A stretch of 64,000 bases of DNA, from NCBI RefSeq assembly GCF_003284895.1, contig NZ_QMDV01000001.1:585080-649079 (forward strand). The letters run 5' to 3'. The stretch's first letter is position 1; every line of letters begins with the position of its first letter. Shown one piece after another: positions 27,976 through 37,331 of the stretch. The notes under the pieces are model-generated. The model was not told the DNA's origin and did no database searches. It saw only the letters and a list, made by a program, of their open reading frames with translations. The position numbers and the translations under genes were made by a program. The DNA is from Pontibacter arcticus (GTDB lineage Bacteria; Bacteroidota; Bacteroidia; Cytophagales; Hymenobacteraceae).

Positions 27976-28494
27976 TTACATTTGCTGATACAGCACATCC
28001 TCCCTCCATTTTTGCGGGTTACTCAGAATGTAATTTTTAATCAGAAAATAGGCTCTGTCGTGACGGATAATATGGTCATGAAAAGACCGCTGCCAAGCGA
28101 ATTCCGGTAAACCAGCTGCCCGAATCTGTTTGGATGTAGTAGTTTTATAAACACCCATCAACTCAGAAAGGGATTTTATTTTGTTTATTCTGGAAGTATA
28201 AATTGTTTCATCATCAGGCCGTTGCGCGGACAGGTCGCGATCAATTTCAAGAATACCATGCACGTGATTCGGCATCACCACAAAAGCGTGTAACAGCACA
28301 TAAGGATATTGTTCTGCCAGCCAATCCCATTGCCGCGCTGCTATGCGGCCGTAGGCATTCAGCTGCATTTCTTCGTTTACTACGCCACCAAAAACACAAG
28401 TTTTGTCTTTTACACAGGATGTTACAAAGTATAAAGCATCGCGGTTGTAGTCAAAATCACCCAACCTGTTCAGTTTTCGATCCGGCCATTTCAT
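27976..28494 (-). CDS. REP-associated tyrosine transposase (RAYT, TnpA_REP)
   Basis: A 172-residue HUH-type transposase of the IS200/IS605-related RAYT group. RNRDALYFVTSCVKDKTCVFG-like N-terminus, the HUH motif in MPNHVHGILEID and the C-terminal WQRSFHDHIIRHD with LIKNYILSNPQKWREDV are typical. The start is placed at the ATG at 28494 (MKWPDRKLNRLG); the frame stays open upstream to 28662 and passes through a REP, so an extension is less likely. The catalytic tyrosine is expected in the AYFLIKNYI stretch. Two GTAG-tagged palindromes lie upstream in inverted orientation, and part of a third is inside the coding sequence. Such domesticated transposases usually move only their REPs. Confidence 0.93.
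   Translation of the reverse strand: MKWPDRKLNRLGDFDYNRDALYFVTSCVKDKTCVFGGVVNEEMQLNAYGRIAARQWDWLAEQYPYVLLHAFVVMPNHVHGILEIDRDLSAQRPDDETIYTSRINKIKSLSELMGVYKTTTSKQIRAAGLPEFAWQRSFHDHIIRHDRAYFLIKNYILSNPQKWREDVLYQQM
28228..28240. repeat. half-REP inside the RAYT coding sequence
   Basis: The 13 bases GGACAGGTCGCGA match the left part of the REPs found upstream of the gene, then diverge. The segment is translated as part of IDRDLSAQRP, just after the HUH motif. It lacks the second palindrome arm and the GTAG tag. Confidence 0.8.
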
Positions 28495-28523
28495 AAAAAA
28501 GTGTACGTGTATTAAACGCATTT

Positions 28524-28547
28524 GTAGGGACAGGTCGCGACCTGTCC
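28524..28547 (+). repeat. REP with GTAG tag, forward copy
   Basis: GTAG at 28524-28527 is followed by a perfect 20-base palindrome (half GGACAGGTCG) at 28528-28547. It lies 30 bases upstream of the RAYT start codon. Confidence 0.92.
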
Positions 28548-28667
28548 GCGCGATAAGCTGATCGATGAAACAAAGGTTAAGACTACAACAGCCCATCCTG
28601 TGTATCTTTTCATCCTGTAAATCGTGATTCAGACAAATTTGGGGGAATGACTGTCGGTGCACGATTC

Positions 28668-28691
28668 GGACAGGTCGCGACCTGTCCCTAC
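28668..28691 (-). repeat. REP with GTAG tag, reverse copy
   Basis: The same 20-base palindrome at 28668-28687, with the tag as CTAC at 28688-28691, so it is inverted relative to the copy at 28524. The two copies with about 120 bases between them form a BIME-like pair. The second copy is 20 bases before the end of the neighbouring gene. Confidence 0.92.
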
Positions 28692-28710
28692 GAAGGCCGT
28701 GGCGAATAAT

Positions 28711-29190
28711 TTAAAAAGTTAAATCTTTAACTTCCGTTTTAAGGTCTTGGGCAATCTTACCTAATTCTTTTAACGCTTGTGATTTTTGTCTCCTTTGAAC
28801 CACTAAAATTTTTGTCCCATCACAAAGGTTTATATAGCCATCAAAAAAGATATGCTGTGAAACGATTTTGGCAACTTCACCATGAGTAATGTGCGTTGAT
28901 CTGTTTTTCTTAAGAAAGAGAAATTCTACCCCAGGATAAGGCCTTTCTTGCCCAAACGTTTTACCAGCAATACAATACCCTTCACTATAAACTCCTTCAT
29001 ATAGTTTAAAATCAACATAATTGTACATAACAAATGGTAGTAAACCCAAAACAATAAAAAGTATACTTACTAGAGGAATACTAAAGCTAACATAAATTCC
29101 TCCTAACAGCATTAAACTAGCACATGTCTTAATTGCTAATGATGGTTTCTCAGTTATATAATGTAGCTTCTTATCGATCAAATCAATCAT
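28711..29190 (-). CDS. hypothetical membrane protein
   Basis: A 159-residue protein from the ATG at 29190 (MIDLIDKKLHY); an in-frame ATG at 29205 is possible. Two hydrophobic segments (about residues 17-35 and 38-56) are followed by a soluble domain of about 100 residues with KTFGQERPYPGVEFLFLKK and a basic, lysine-rich end. The gene is AT-rich and lies beside the transposase/REP element. Similar in layout to small two-helix proteins of unknown role; no family is recognised. Confidence 0.65.
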   Translation of the reverse strand: MIDLIDKKLHYITEKPSLAIKTCASLMLLGGIYVSFSIPLVSILFIVLGLLPFVMYNYVDFKLYEGVYSEGYCIAGKTFGQERPYPGVEFLFLKKNRSTHITHGEVAKIVSQHIFFDGYINLCDGTKILVVQRRQKSQALKELGKIAQDLKTEVKDLTF

Positions 29191-29312
29191 CTTATTGCCC
29201 CACAATTTAAGCGTAATATATTCTAATGCGATTAATTTTATACCACTAAGTTTTATCTCAATTCATATCTGCCCGCAACCTTCTACCCCTCCTCACAGTT
29301 CTCTAAAAACTG

Positions 29313-29320
29313 TATCTTTG
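29313..29320 (+). promoter_or_regulatory. possible -7 box for mfd
   Basis: TATCTTTG fits the TAnnTTTG consensus and is 75 bases before the mfd start codon. No clear -33 TTTG is seen at the proper distance, so the call is tentative. Confidence 0.35.
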
Positions 29321-29394
29321 TTAATGATTTACAGCAGAACACGGCTACACGATAAGCCTTGTGTTCTGCCTTTGCTGTTTTGTAATAAAACTGA

Positions 29395-32300
29395 ATGAAA
29401 GTATCTGATTTTTTAGAGCTGTACCGCCTCGATAGCGTGGTGCAAACCATAGCCAAGCGCCTGGCAACCGACGCACCGTACCGCCTGCAGTTAAAGGGCC
29501 TTACCGGTAGCCTGGATGCCGTGCTGGCTTCTGCTATTTATACTATAAACCACCAGCACCAGCTTTTTGTATTGCACGACAAAGAGGAAGCTGCTTACTT
29601 TTATACCGACCTCCGCAACCTGCTCGGCGATACCCAGGAAGTATTACTTTTCCCGACATCGTACAAGCGCCCGTATAGCTTCGATGATACCGAGAATGCC
29701 AACATTTTAATGCGCGCCGAAGTGCTGAACCGCCTGAATCAGAAAACCGGCAAAGGCGAACTGATTATAACCTATCCTGAGGCACTGACCGAAAAAGTTA
29801 TCAATAAAAAATCGTTGGTGGCCAATACACTGGGCGCAAAAGTAGGCGAAAAACTGGACGTAAATTTCCTGAGCGAAATGCTGGCAGAGTATGGTTTCGA
29901 GCGCACCGAATTTGTGTATGAAGCCGGACAATACGCTGTGCGTGGTGGTATTGTGGATGTGTACTCTTACGCCAATGATCTGCCCTACCGCATCGAGCTT
30001 TTCGGCGACGAGATTGAAAGTATACGCTCTTTCGATCCGGATACACAGCTGAGTGTGGAGACGAAGAAAAGCATCTCCATCATACCCAACGTGCAAACCA
30101 AACTGCTCCAGGAAACCCGCGAAGCTTTCCTGGACTTTCTGCCGCAAAACACCACGCTCTGGTTTAAGGACGTGCGCCAGACGCTGGATGTAATCGACGA
30201 ATATTTTGAGAAGGCCTCTTTTGCTTTCGAGAAACTGATGGCAGGCAGCGGTGGCACCCAGATTGTGTCGGACCCGGAACAGCTTTTCCAGACGCAGAAA
30301 CAGTTTAAAAAGCTACTCGATAATTTTAATATAGTAGAGATCGGCAAACGCTTCCATTTTAAAAGTGCCGAAGTTGTACCCTTCCAATCCAAACCGCAGC
30401 CTTCGTTTAACAAAGATTTTACACGCTTGGTAAAAGACCTGCACGAGCAGCAGGGAGCCGGTTTTACGAACATCATCGCCACGGATTCGCCGCGCCAGAT
30501 CAACCGGCTCACCATGATCTTTGATGAGCTGGACCATGACGTACGTTTTCAGCACCTGGGCATTTCGTTGCGCGAAGGTTTCATCGATTCCACCTTAAAA
30601 ATAACCTGCTACACCGACCACCAGTTATTCGACCGCTTTTACCAGCACAAAGCCAAAACAGGACATTCCAAGTCTAAGGCCATGACGCTGAAAGAACTGC
30701 GCTCGCTGCAGCCCGGCGATTTTGTAACGCACGTGGATTATGGCATCGGGCGCTTTGCTGGCCTCGAGAAAGTAGAAGTGGGAGGCCGTTTGCAGGAAGC
30801 CATCCGGTTAGTATACCGCGACGATGATCTGCTTTACACCAGCATTCACTCGCTGCACAAGATAAGCAAGTATAGCGGCAAAGAAGGCGGTCCGCCAAGT
30901 ATGAGCAAACTGGGCTCGCCGGAATGGGAAAACAAGAAGAAGAAAGTTAAGAGCAAGGTAAAGGATATTGCTGCCGAACTCATTAAACTTTATGCGCAGC
31001 GCAAAGCGGCACCGGGTTACGCTTATTCCAAAGAAGGCTTTTTACAGGCCGAACTCGAATCATCGTTTATTTATGAGGACACCCCCGACCAGGGAAAAGC
31101 CACCGAAGATGTTAAAAACGACATGGAGCAACCGCACCCCATGGACCGCCTGGTGTGTGGCGATGTGGGCTTCGGTAAAACGGAGATTGCGATCCGGGCA
31201 GCCTTTAAAGCAGCCTGCGACGGCAAGCAGGTCGCTGTGCTGGTACCTACCACTGTATTGGCGATGCAGCACTTCAAAACCTTCCGAGACCGTTTGTCAA
31301 ATTTCCCGGTTACGGTTGATTATGTAAACCGTTTTAAAACAGCCAAAGACACCAAAGACACCCTGAAGCGTGTAGCCGAAGGTAAAGTAGATATCCTGAT
31401 TGGTACGCACCGCATCGCAAGTAAAGACATTAAGTTTAAAGACCTGGGCCTGCTGATTATTGACGAGGAACAGAAATTTGGTGTAAAGACCAAGGATAAG
31501 CTGAAGGAAATGCGCGTGAACGTAGATACGCTTACGCTTACGGCCACGCCAATTCCGCGCACGCTGCACTTCTCGCTAATGGGTGCCCGCGATCTTTCGG
31601 TTATTGCCACCCCGCCGCCCAACCGCCAGCCGGTACAAACGGAACTGCATGTGTTTGATGAGATCCTGATACGGGATGCGATAGCGGCAGAACTGAAACG
31701 TGGTGGTCAGGTGTTTTTTGTGCACAACCGCGTGAAGGATATCGACGAGATCGCGAACATGATCCTGAAACTGGTGCCGGATGCGCGCATCACTTTTGCG
31801 CATGGCCAGATGGACGGCGAACTGCTGGAAAAGCGCATGATGAAATTTGTGGAAGGCGAGTATGATGTCCTGGTTTCGACCAACATCATCGAGTCTGGTC
31901 TGGATATTCCGAATGCCAACACCATCATCATCAACCGCGCACACATGTTTGGTTTATCGGACCTGCACCAGATGCGTGGCCGTGTGGGCCGGTCAAACAA
32001 AAAAGCGTATTGTTATTTGTTAACACCACCGGTTTCTGGCTTGCCAAGCGATGCGCGTAAACGTTTAAGTACACTCGAAGAATTCTCTGATCTGGGCGAA
32101 GGCTTTAAAATTGCGATGCGCGATCTGGATATCCGGGGAGCAGGTAATTTACTGGGCGGTGAGCAAAGCGGCTTTATTACAGACTTAGGTTTTGAGATGT
32201 ATCACCAGATTCTGGATGATGCCGTGAAAGAGTTAAAAGAGACCGAATTCCGTGACCTGTTCCTGGGTGATAACCTGGAGCAATTTATAGAACCGGTACG

Positions 32301-32769
32301 CGATTGTAACATCGAAACGGATATGGAAGTGCTGATACCCGACTGGTATGTTGGCAACATTTCGGAGCGCTTAAACCTATACAGTAAACTCGACAGCACC
32401 AAAGACCTGCAGGACCTCGAAAAACTGCGTGTTAATATGGTAGACCGTTTCGGGCCGCTGCCGGAAGAAGTTCAGAAACTGATCGAGATCGTGCAGCTAC
32501 GCTGGCAGGCGCAACAGCTGGGATTCGAGAAACTCACCATCAAAAAGGAAACCCTGAAAGGTTACCTGCCGGCTGTAAACAACGAGCCATACTTTCAATC
32601 AGAAACATTCGGGCACATACTTTCTTACGTACAGCAGCACCCGCGTAAATCGAGGTTAAAAGAAGCTAAAGATAAACTGATCGTAATTGTGGAAGATATC
32701 CGAAGTGTAGCCGATGCAAAAAAGGTATTCGAGGCGTTTGGTGTGTTACAACTGATGGCGGCCAAATAA
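29395..32769 (+). CDS. mfd: transcription-repair coupling factor Mfd
   Basis: An 1124-residue Mfd of usual length. The N-terminal UvrB-like part (about 1-330) binds UvrA; a CarD-like RNA polymerase interaction domain has LQPGDFVTHVDYGIGRF (about 440); the superfamily 2 translocase has Walker A CGDVGFGKTEIA, box II LLIIDEEQKFG, TATPIPRTLHFSLMG and STNIIESGLDIPNANT, then the TRCF relay motif MRGRVGRSNKKAYCYLL; the C-terminal regulatory domain closes the protein. It removes stalled RNA polymerase at DNA lesions and recruits the excision machinery. It is monocistronic, ended by a strong hairpin. Confidence 0.98.
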   Translation: MKVSDFLELYRLDSVVQTIAKRLATDAPYRLQLKGLTGSLDAVLASAIYTINHQHQLFVLHDKEEAAYFYTDLRNLLGDTQEVLLFPTSYKRPYSFDDTENANILMRAEVLNRLNQKTGKGELIITYPEALTEKVINKKSLVANTLGAKVGEKLDVNFLSEMLAEYGFERTEFVYEAGQYAVRGGIVDVYSYANDLPYRIELFGDEIESIRSFDPDTQLSVETKKSISIIPNVQTKLLQETREAFLDFLPQNTTLWFKDVRQTLDVIDEYFEKASFAFEKLMAGSGGTQIVSDPEQLFQTQKQFKKLLDNFNIVEIGKRFHFKSAEVVPFQSKPQPSFNKDFTRLVKDLHEQQGAGFTNIIATDSPRQINRLTMIFDELDHDVRFQHLGISLREGFIDSTLKITCYTDHQLFDRFYQHKAKTGHSKSKAMTLKELRSLQPGDFVTHVDYGIGRFAGLEKVEVGGRLQEAIRLVYRDDDLLYTSIHSLHKISKYSGKEGGPPSMSKLGSPEWENKKKKVKSKVKDIAAELIKLYAQRKAAPGYAYSKEGFLQAELESSFIYEDTPDQGKATEDVKNDMEQPHPMDRLVCGDVGFGKTEIAIRAAFKAACDGKQVAVLVPTTVLAMQHFKTFRDRLSNFPVTVDYVNRFKTAKDTKDTLKRVAEGKVDILIGTHRIASKDIKFKDLGLLIIDEEQKFGVKTKDKLKEMRVNVDTLTLTATPIPRTLHFSLMGARDLSVIATPPPNRQPVQTELHVFDEILIRDAIAAELKRGGQVFFVHNRVKDIDEIANMILKLVPDARITFAHGQMDGELLEKRMMKFVEGEYDVLVSTNIIESGLDIPNANTIIINRAHMFGLSDLHQMRGRVGRSNKKAYCYLLTPPVSGLPSDARKRLSTLEEFSDLGEGFKIAMRDLDIRGAGNLLGGEQSGFITDLGFEMYHQILDDAVKELKETEFRDLFLGDNLEQFIEPVRDCNIETDMEVLIPDWYVGNISERLNLYSKLDSTKDLQDLEKLRVNMVDRFGPLPEEVQKLIEIVQLRWQAQQLGFEKLTIKKETLKGYLPAVNNEPYFQSETFGHILSYVQQHPRKSRLKEAKDKLIVIVEDIRSVADAKKVFEAFGVLQLMAAK

Positions 32770-32817
32770 AGTCTGCTTCACAATTGTTCAGAAAGAACAT
32801 CATGGCTGAACAACTAA

Positions 32818-32868
32818 AAACAGCCCTCGTAATTTGCTTCGGCGCAGGTTATGAGGGCTGTTCTTTTT
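32818..32868 (+). terminator. hairpin terminator of mfd
   Basis: Stem AAAAACAGCCCTCGTAA with a close complement ending TTCTTTTTAA, 50 bases after the mfd stop. Confidence 0.82.
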
Positions 32869-33109
32869 AAAGCATAAGCTACTCATGTACAGGTAAAAGC
32901 CAACCAGATGATTCGTGCTGTATTTTTTACTCGTACCGAGATACAGCTTATACTTGGCAAACTGGTTAAGCCCCGCACAGCCTGTTTCCTGTTCACAAAA
33001 TTTTTCAGCTGTTTCACACTTATACATTAGTTTTAACAGTGTACAGCTAGCTGAATTTCAGGCTTATTTTATAACTTACGGCGGAAAGGGTTAACATTCC
33101 TTCTGATCC

Positions 33110-35788
33110 ATGGAACATAATATTCCGCTGCACATACCTGCGTTCGAACTCCTGTTTCAGGCGTTGCCTTCCAGCTACCTGATCCTATCTCCTGACCTGC
33201 ATATTCTGGCTGCGAACGACAGTTACCTGCAGGCTGCAGGTAAAACACGCGACGCTATACTGGGCAGATATATCGGGGATATTTTTCCGGAAAACCCGCA
33301 GCCTGGCGAGACGGCATCTATAAAAATCATGCTCGATTCTGTGCAGCATGTGCTCCAGCATAAGACAGCGCACCATATCCCCTCTATCCGGTATAATATT
33401 CCGTCTCCGCAAAGCGAAAAAGGTGATGTTGAAAGCCGCTACTGGGCTATTACAAATACGCCGATACTGGCAGCAGATGGTACTGTTACCTTTATAATTC
33501 AGGAAGCCCGTAACATAACAGAGCAGGTAAAGTCGGAACAGGAGTTTATTGTTAACCACCACAACCTCGAACTGCTTTCCAAAGCATCGGGCGGTACCGT
33601 TTGGGAAGTAGATTTAAAGCAAAACAAATTAAAGTGGAGCGAATCTATCAGGACTGCTTTCGGGTATGAGGAAGCAGCTTTATCATCCGATATATCTTTC
33701 TGGGTAAACTATATTTACCCGCCAGACCTTGGGTTTATAAAACAATATTTCAGTAAAACCTTTAAAACCAGAGACCGGGTTTTCTCGATAGCTTTCCGTT
33801 TTAAAAAGGCAGCTGGCAACTATACCAATGTCCTCTCGCATGGCTATGTGCTGTATGATAAAGCCGGTGTTCCGCTGCGCCTTATTGGCTCGTCGCTGGA
33901 TACGGATACACACCAGCAGCAGCAACAGCAGCTTGCTATCAGCAACCAGCGCTTTGAGTATGTTGCTAAAACTACCAGCGACGTAATCTGGGATATGAAC
34001 CTGCAGGATGATACCATCTGGTGGAACGAAGGAATGGAAACCTTATATGGTTACCGAAAAGATGAAATAATCCCTGACAGCTCGTTTTGGTCGAGCCGCG
34101 TACACCCGGATGATGTGGATCGCGTAACGCAATCGTTAAACAACGTTATTAAGAGCACACATACAGCCTGGCAGGAGGAATACCGTTTCCGGAAAGCAGA
34201 TGGTACTTATCTGCTCGTTAAAGACATCGGGCATATACTACGGGATGCTTCCGGCAAACCGATCCGGATGGTGGGCGCACTGCGCGATGTAACCGAAAAA
34301 AGAAGGTATCAGCAGGAGGTGCAGGACAACCTGAACTGGACCAGGGATTTATTAAACTCTTTGCCGCTGCTGATCTGGACCGCCACCCCGGAAGGGAACA
34401 TCGATTTTTACACGAACCGCAGCTCTGAGTATACCGGCGCCAACTTGCATGAACTCAAAATGAAAGGTTGGGCAGACTTTATTCATCCTGATGATAAAGA
34501 AGAGTCGATGACCTTATGGGAAACATCACTTAAAACAGGCAAAGCGTATACTGTCGAGAACAGGTTCCGGTCTAAGTACGGGGAGTATCGCTGGTTTATG
34601 GTTAACAGTGTTCCTATACATGATGAAGGCGGCCATATCATCAAATGGGTTGGCTCTTGCATCGATATCGAACCTCAGAAACAGGCGCAGCTGGCCCTTG
34701 AAAAAAGTAACCGCAAGTTTAAAATGCTGGCAGAGTCTATCCCACATATTATCTGGAGTGCAACACCTGCCGGTGAGATAGATTACTTTAATAAGCGCTA
34801 CTACGATTACACTAAAATGACAGCGGAAGCTTCGCTTGGCTCAGGCTGGCTGCTTTCTCTTCACCCTGATGATCGTGCACGCGCCATCAAAGCCTGGAAG
34901 CTAAGCATTGCCACCGGCCAGCACTTTTACATAGAAACCCGCTTCCAGAATATAAATACAGGTGATTACCGCTGGTTCCTGACGCGCGCTGTACCTATCC
35001 GGGATGAAGCAGGTACTATCGTTAAATGGTTTGGCACTACTACAGATATCGAGGACCATAAGAAAGCAGAAGAAGAGCTGTTGGAGAAAAACATGGAACT
35101 GGAGCGTGTAAACAAAGACCTGGATAGCTTTGTATATGCTGCCTCTCATGATCTGAAAGCGCCTATTGCCAATATGGCCGGCCTGTTCAGAGAACTGACG
35201 CGCCGCACTGAGTTTAAAGACATTGCCACTGCCAAAGTAGTTGAGATGTTTAACAGGTCGCTGGAACAGATCCACAGCACCATTCAGGATCTATCAGAAG
35301 TGGTACGGGTACAGAAATCTAAAGACCAACCCCTGGAACTGATAGACCTGGCCAGGGTAACCGACGACGTAATGTTGAGCATACAGGATATGATCACAAA
35401 ATCGCGCGCCGTCATCACAACTGATTTTTCAGAAATACCTGCTATTCCTTTTACCAAGTCCGGCCTTACCAGTATCCTTTTTAATTTGATCAGTAACGCC
35501 ATAAAATACAAATCACCTGACCGTAACCCTGAAATAAATATCACTACCAAAGTAAAAGGTGACTATATTGAGCTGAAAATACAGGATAACGGTTTAGGAA
35601 TAGATATAAACAAACACCAAAACAAACTGTTCCAGATGTTTAAGCGTTTCCATAACCATGTGCCCGGTTCAGGGCTGGGGTTATATATAGTAAACAGACT
35701 TCTGACAAACCAGGATGGCTACATTACTATAGAAAGCACGTTAAATAAAGGAACTGCTTTTTATTTATACTTTAAACAACTAAGATAG
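33110..35788 (+). CDS. multi-PAS hybrid-type sensor histidine kinase
   Basis: An 892-residue soluble kinase. Five PAS domains follow each other: about 10-140 (ILSPDLHILAANDSYL), 150-270 (WSESIRTAFGYEE), 285-400 (WWNEGMETLYGYRKDE), 415-530 (IWTATPEGNIDFYTN) and 540-655 (IWSATPAGEIDYFNK). A dimerisation/phospho-acceptor helix has YAASHDLKAPIANMAGL (about residue 680), and the HATPase domain has FNLISNAIKYK, DNGLGIDI and GSGLGLYIVN. No membrane segment is seen, so it senses cytoplasmic signals, perhaps redox or light via PAS cofactors. A receiver-only protein starts 20 bases downstream and is its likely phosphate acceptor. Confidence 0.95.
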   Translation: MEHNIPLHIPAFELLFQALPSSYLILSPDLHILAANDSYLQAAGKTRDAILGRYIGDIFPENPQPGETASIKIMLDSVQHVLQHKTAHHIPSIRYNIPSPQSEKGDVESRYWAITNTPILAADGTVTFIIQEARNITEQVKSEQEFIVNHHNLELLSKASGGTVWEVDLKQNKLKWSESIRTAFGYEEAALSSDISFWVNYIYPPDLGFIKQYFSKTFKTRDRVFSIAFRFKKAAGNYTNVLSHGYVLYDKAGVPLRLIGSSLDTDTHQQQQQQLAISNQRFEYVAKTTSDVIWDMNLQDDTIWWNEGMETLYGYRKDEIIPDSSFWSSRVHPDDVDRVTQSLNNVIKSTHTAWQEEYRFRKADGTYLLVKDIGHILRDASGKPIRMVGALRDVTEKRRYQQEVQDNLNWTRDLLNSLPLLIWTATPEGNIDFYTNRSSEYTGANLHELKMKGWADFIHPDDKEESMTLWETSLKTGKAYTVENRFRSKYGEYRWFMVNSVPIHDEGGHIIKWVGSCIDIEPQKQAQLALEKSNRKFKMLAESIPHIIWSATPAGEIDYFNKRYYDYTKMTAEASLGSGWLLSLHPDDRARAIKAWKLSIATGQHFYIETRFQNINTGDYRWFLTRAVPIRDEAGTIVKWFGTTTDIEDHKKAEEELLEKNMELERVNKDLDSFVYAASHDLKAPIANMAGLFRELTRRTEFKDIATAKVVEMFNRSLEQIHSTIQDLSEVVRVQKSKDQPLELIDLARVTDDVMLSIQDMITKSRAVITTDFSEIPAIPFTKSGLTSILFNLISNAIKYKSPDRNPEINITTKVKGDYIELKIQDNGLGIDINKHQNKLFQMFKRFHNHVPGSGLGLYIVNRLLTNQDGYITIESTLNKGTAFYLYFKQLR

Positions 35789-35807
35789 CAAACACAGCAG
35801 GAGTTAT

Positions 35808-36218
35808 ATGAGACAGCTCAACACGATTTTATTAATAGACGACGACGATACTACTAATTATTTAAACCAGCGTTTACTATCGCGTGCCGTGACAGATGCC
35901 ACCATACGTGTTGTAAAGAATGGGGAAGAAGCGCTCCAGTATTTAAGAAGCGCCGCTAGCCAAACCCCGGATTTCCCGCGCCCCGACCTGATACTTGTTG
36001 ATATAAAAATGTCGGTAATGGATGGCTTCGAGTTTTTGGAAGAGTATGAAAAACTCGAAAACAACCTGAAAGATAACATTGTACTGTTGATGCTTACGTC
36101 TTCGGCCAGCTTCTACGACCTCGAGAAATTAAAGCAGTTCCCATCTGTACTGAAACACTACGCAAAGCCACTGGCTGATGCAGATGTGCGCGAGATCGTA
36201 CAGAAATATTTCAGCTGA
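35808..36218 (+). CDS. single-domain response regulator
   Basis: A 136-residue receiver with no output domain. The acidic pocket is LLIDDDDTTNYLN, the phospho-acceptor is Asp65 in LILVDIKMSVMDG, threonine/serine in LMLTSSASF and Lys120 in HYAKPLAD. This CheY-like form is frequent beside PAS kinases in Bacteroidota and may pass phosphate on or act by protein contact. It is 20 bases downstream of the kinase gene and surely in the same operon. Confidence 0.95.
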   Translation: MRQLNTILLIDDDDTTNYLNQRLLSRAVTDATIRVVKNGEEALQYLRSAASQTPDFPRPDLILVDIKMSVMDGFEFLEEYEKLENNLKDNIVLLMLTSSASFYDLEKLKQFPSVLKHYAKPLADADVREIVQKYFS

Positions 36219-36241
36219 TTTATACTTTATTTTAGTTCTTA

Positions 36242-36280
36242 CAACAGGCAGTTTCTGATACGGAAGCTGCCTGTTGCATT
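36242..36280 (+). terminator. probable hairpin terminator
   Basis: Stem CAACAGGCAG / CTGCCTGTTG, 24 bases after the response regulator stop. The T-run after it is weak. Confidence 0.5.
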
Positions 36281-36372
36281 TACACCCTGCCCAACTATAG
36301 CTACCCGATGTGCGTAGAAATAAGGCCGCTAAGGCAAAGATACAAACCTACACACGTTCAAAAAACAAAGCT

Positions 36373-37170
36373 ATGGCAGACAACACAGATAGAAACTTTA
36401 CAGACCGCGGAGAACACAATCAACGCAAAGGCCAGCAACTCCATAAACAAGATCAGCAGCAACGTTACGGGTACAGAGGCGCACCGGAAACCAGGCAATG
36501 GGGCGAAAACAATTTTTTCCATACAGGCCCCAGCCCGAGAGGTGCGCAGGACAGAGACCCAGGCAGAAGCCAGAACCCATCCGGGTATAACAACCGCCCG
36601 GCCTCGTACGAGCAGCAAAACCAAAGCAACCATTATGGCACCAGCCAGAACAGCCCGTACCGCAACGAGCGTAGCCATATAAATCATGGCGATAATTACG
36701 GCAGCAGCAATTACCAGAGCAACCAAAACAACCAGGGCAGTGCCAATGCCGGAGGTTCGCGCCATGGTAATTTTTCTGATCAGAGCGATCAACGGAATAA
36801 CCTATACCGTGAAGGACCGGGCAGCAGCAGCCGTTACAAGGAAACCGATTTCAGGTATGGCAGTGGCTCTCATAACTGGTACCAGGAAGGCCGCTATACC
36901 GCAGATAACGAAGATGAGCGTAACCGCGACGGCCGCGGCTTTATGGACCGCGTAAAAGATACCTGGAACGATATTTGGCATTCCGATGATCCGGATTACA
37001 GAACAAACAATACAAACAATCGCCAGGATTATTACGACAACCAGCGCCACGTACCACAAAATACCAGCCGCAACTTTAACAGAGGCTACGAAAGCGGACC
37101 GCGCTGGGCTGATGAAACCGACTCAGGAAACGACAGCTATTATCAGAACAACGACCCGAGCAGACGTTAG
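36373..37170 (+). CDS. low-complexity disordered protein rich in N, Q, R, Y, G and S
   Basis: A 265-residue protein from the ATG at 36373 (MADNTDRNFTDRGEH). Nearly the whole chain is low-complexity with Asn, Gln, Arg, Tyr, Gly and Ser and almost no aliphatic residues. One short amphipathic segment interrupts it near residues 195-215, FMDRVKDTWNDIWHSDDPD, which may be a helix or binding motif. No signal peptide or transmembrane helix. The composition resembles prion-like or phase-separating RNA-binding proteins; Bacteroidota encode similar uncharacterised stress-related proteins. Function is unknown. The neighbouring gene encodes a second protein of like composition. Confidence 0.7.
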   Translation: MADNTDRNFTDRGEHNQRKGQQLHKQDQQQRYGYRGAPETRQWGENNFFHTGPSPRGAQDRDPGRSQNPSGYNNRPASYEQQNQSNHYGTSQNSPYRNERSHINHGDNYGSSNYQSNQNNQGSANAGGSRHGNFSDQSDQRNNLYREGPGSSSRYKETDFRYGSGSHNWYQEGRYTADNEDERNRDGRGFMDRVKDTWNDIWHSDDPDYRTNNTNNRQDYYDNQRHVPQNTSRNFNRGYESGPRWADETDSGNDSYYQNNDPSRR

Positions 37171-37207
37171 AAACTTGATTTAACCTGTTCCCTACATTCT
37201 TAACTGA

Positions 37208-37242
37208 AACAGCCGGCTACCAAAGCTGGCTGTTCTGTTTTT
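37208..37242 (+). terminator. hairpin terminator
   Basis: Stem AACAGCCGGCT / AGCTGGCTGTT with one mismatch, followed by CTGTTTTTAG, 37 bases after the disordered-protein gene. Confidence 0.7.
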
Positions 37243-37331
37243 AGCCCGGCTCAGCCAACATCCTGATTAACAAACCGTAAACTTAGTACAAGCACCTTAT
37301 CTATACTTCCGACTTAACAAACTATAAACGT

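Noticed and set aside
28495..28662. N-terminal extension of the RAYT gene
   Set aside because: It reads through a REP palindrome and does not resemble the known RAYT N-terminus, which starts at the MKWPDRK methionine.
28024..28691. CRISPR-like repeats around the transposase
   Set aside because: Only two palindromic copies plus a half copy with unequal spacing; they fit REPs, not a CRISPR array.
32800..33027. 75-residue minus-strand frame after mfd
   Set aside because: It runs through the mfd terminator hairpin and shows no recognisable domain or composition of a real protein.
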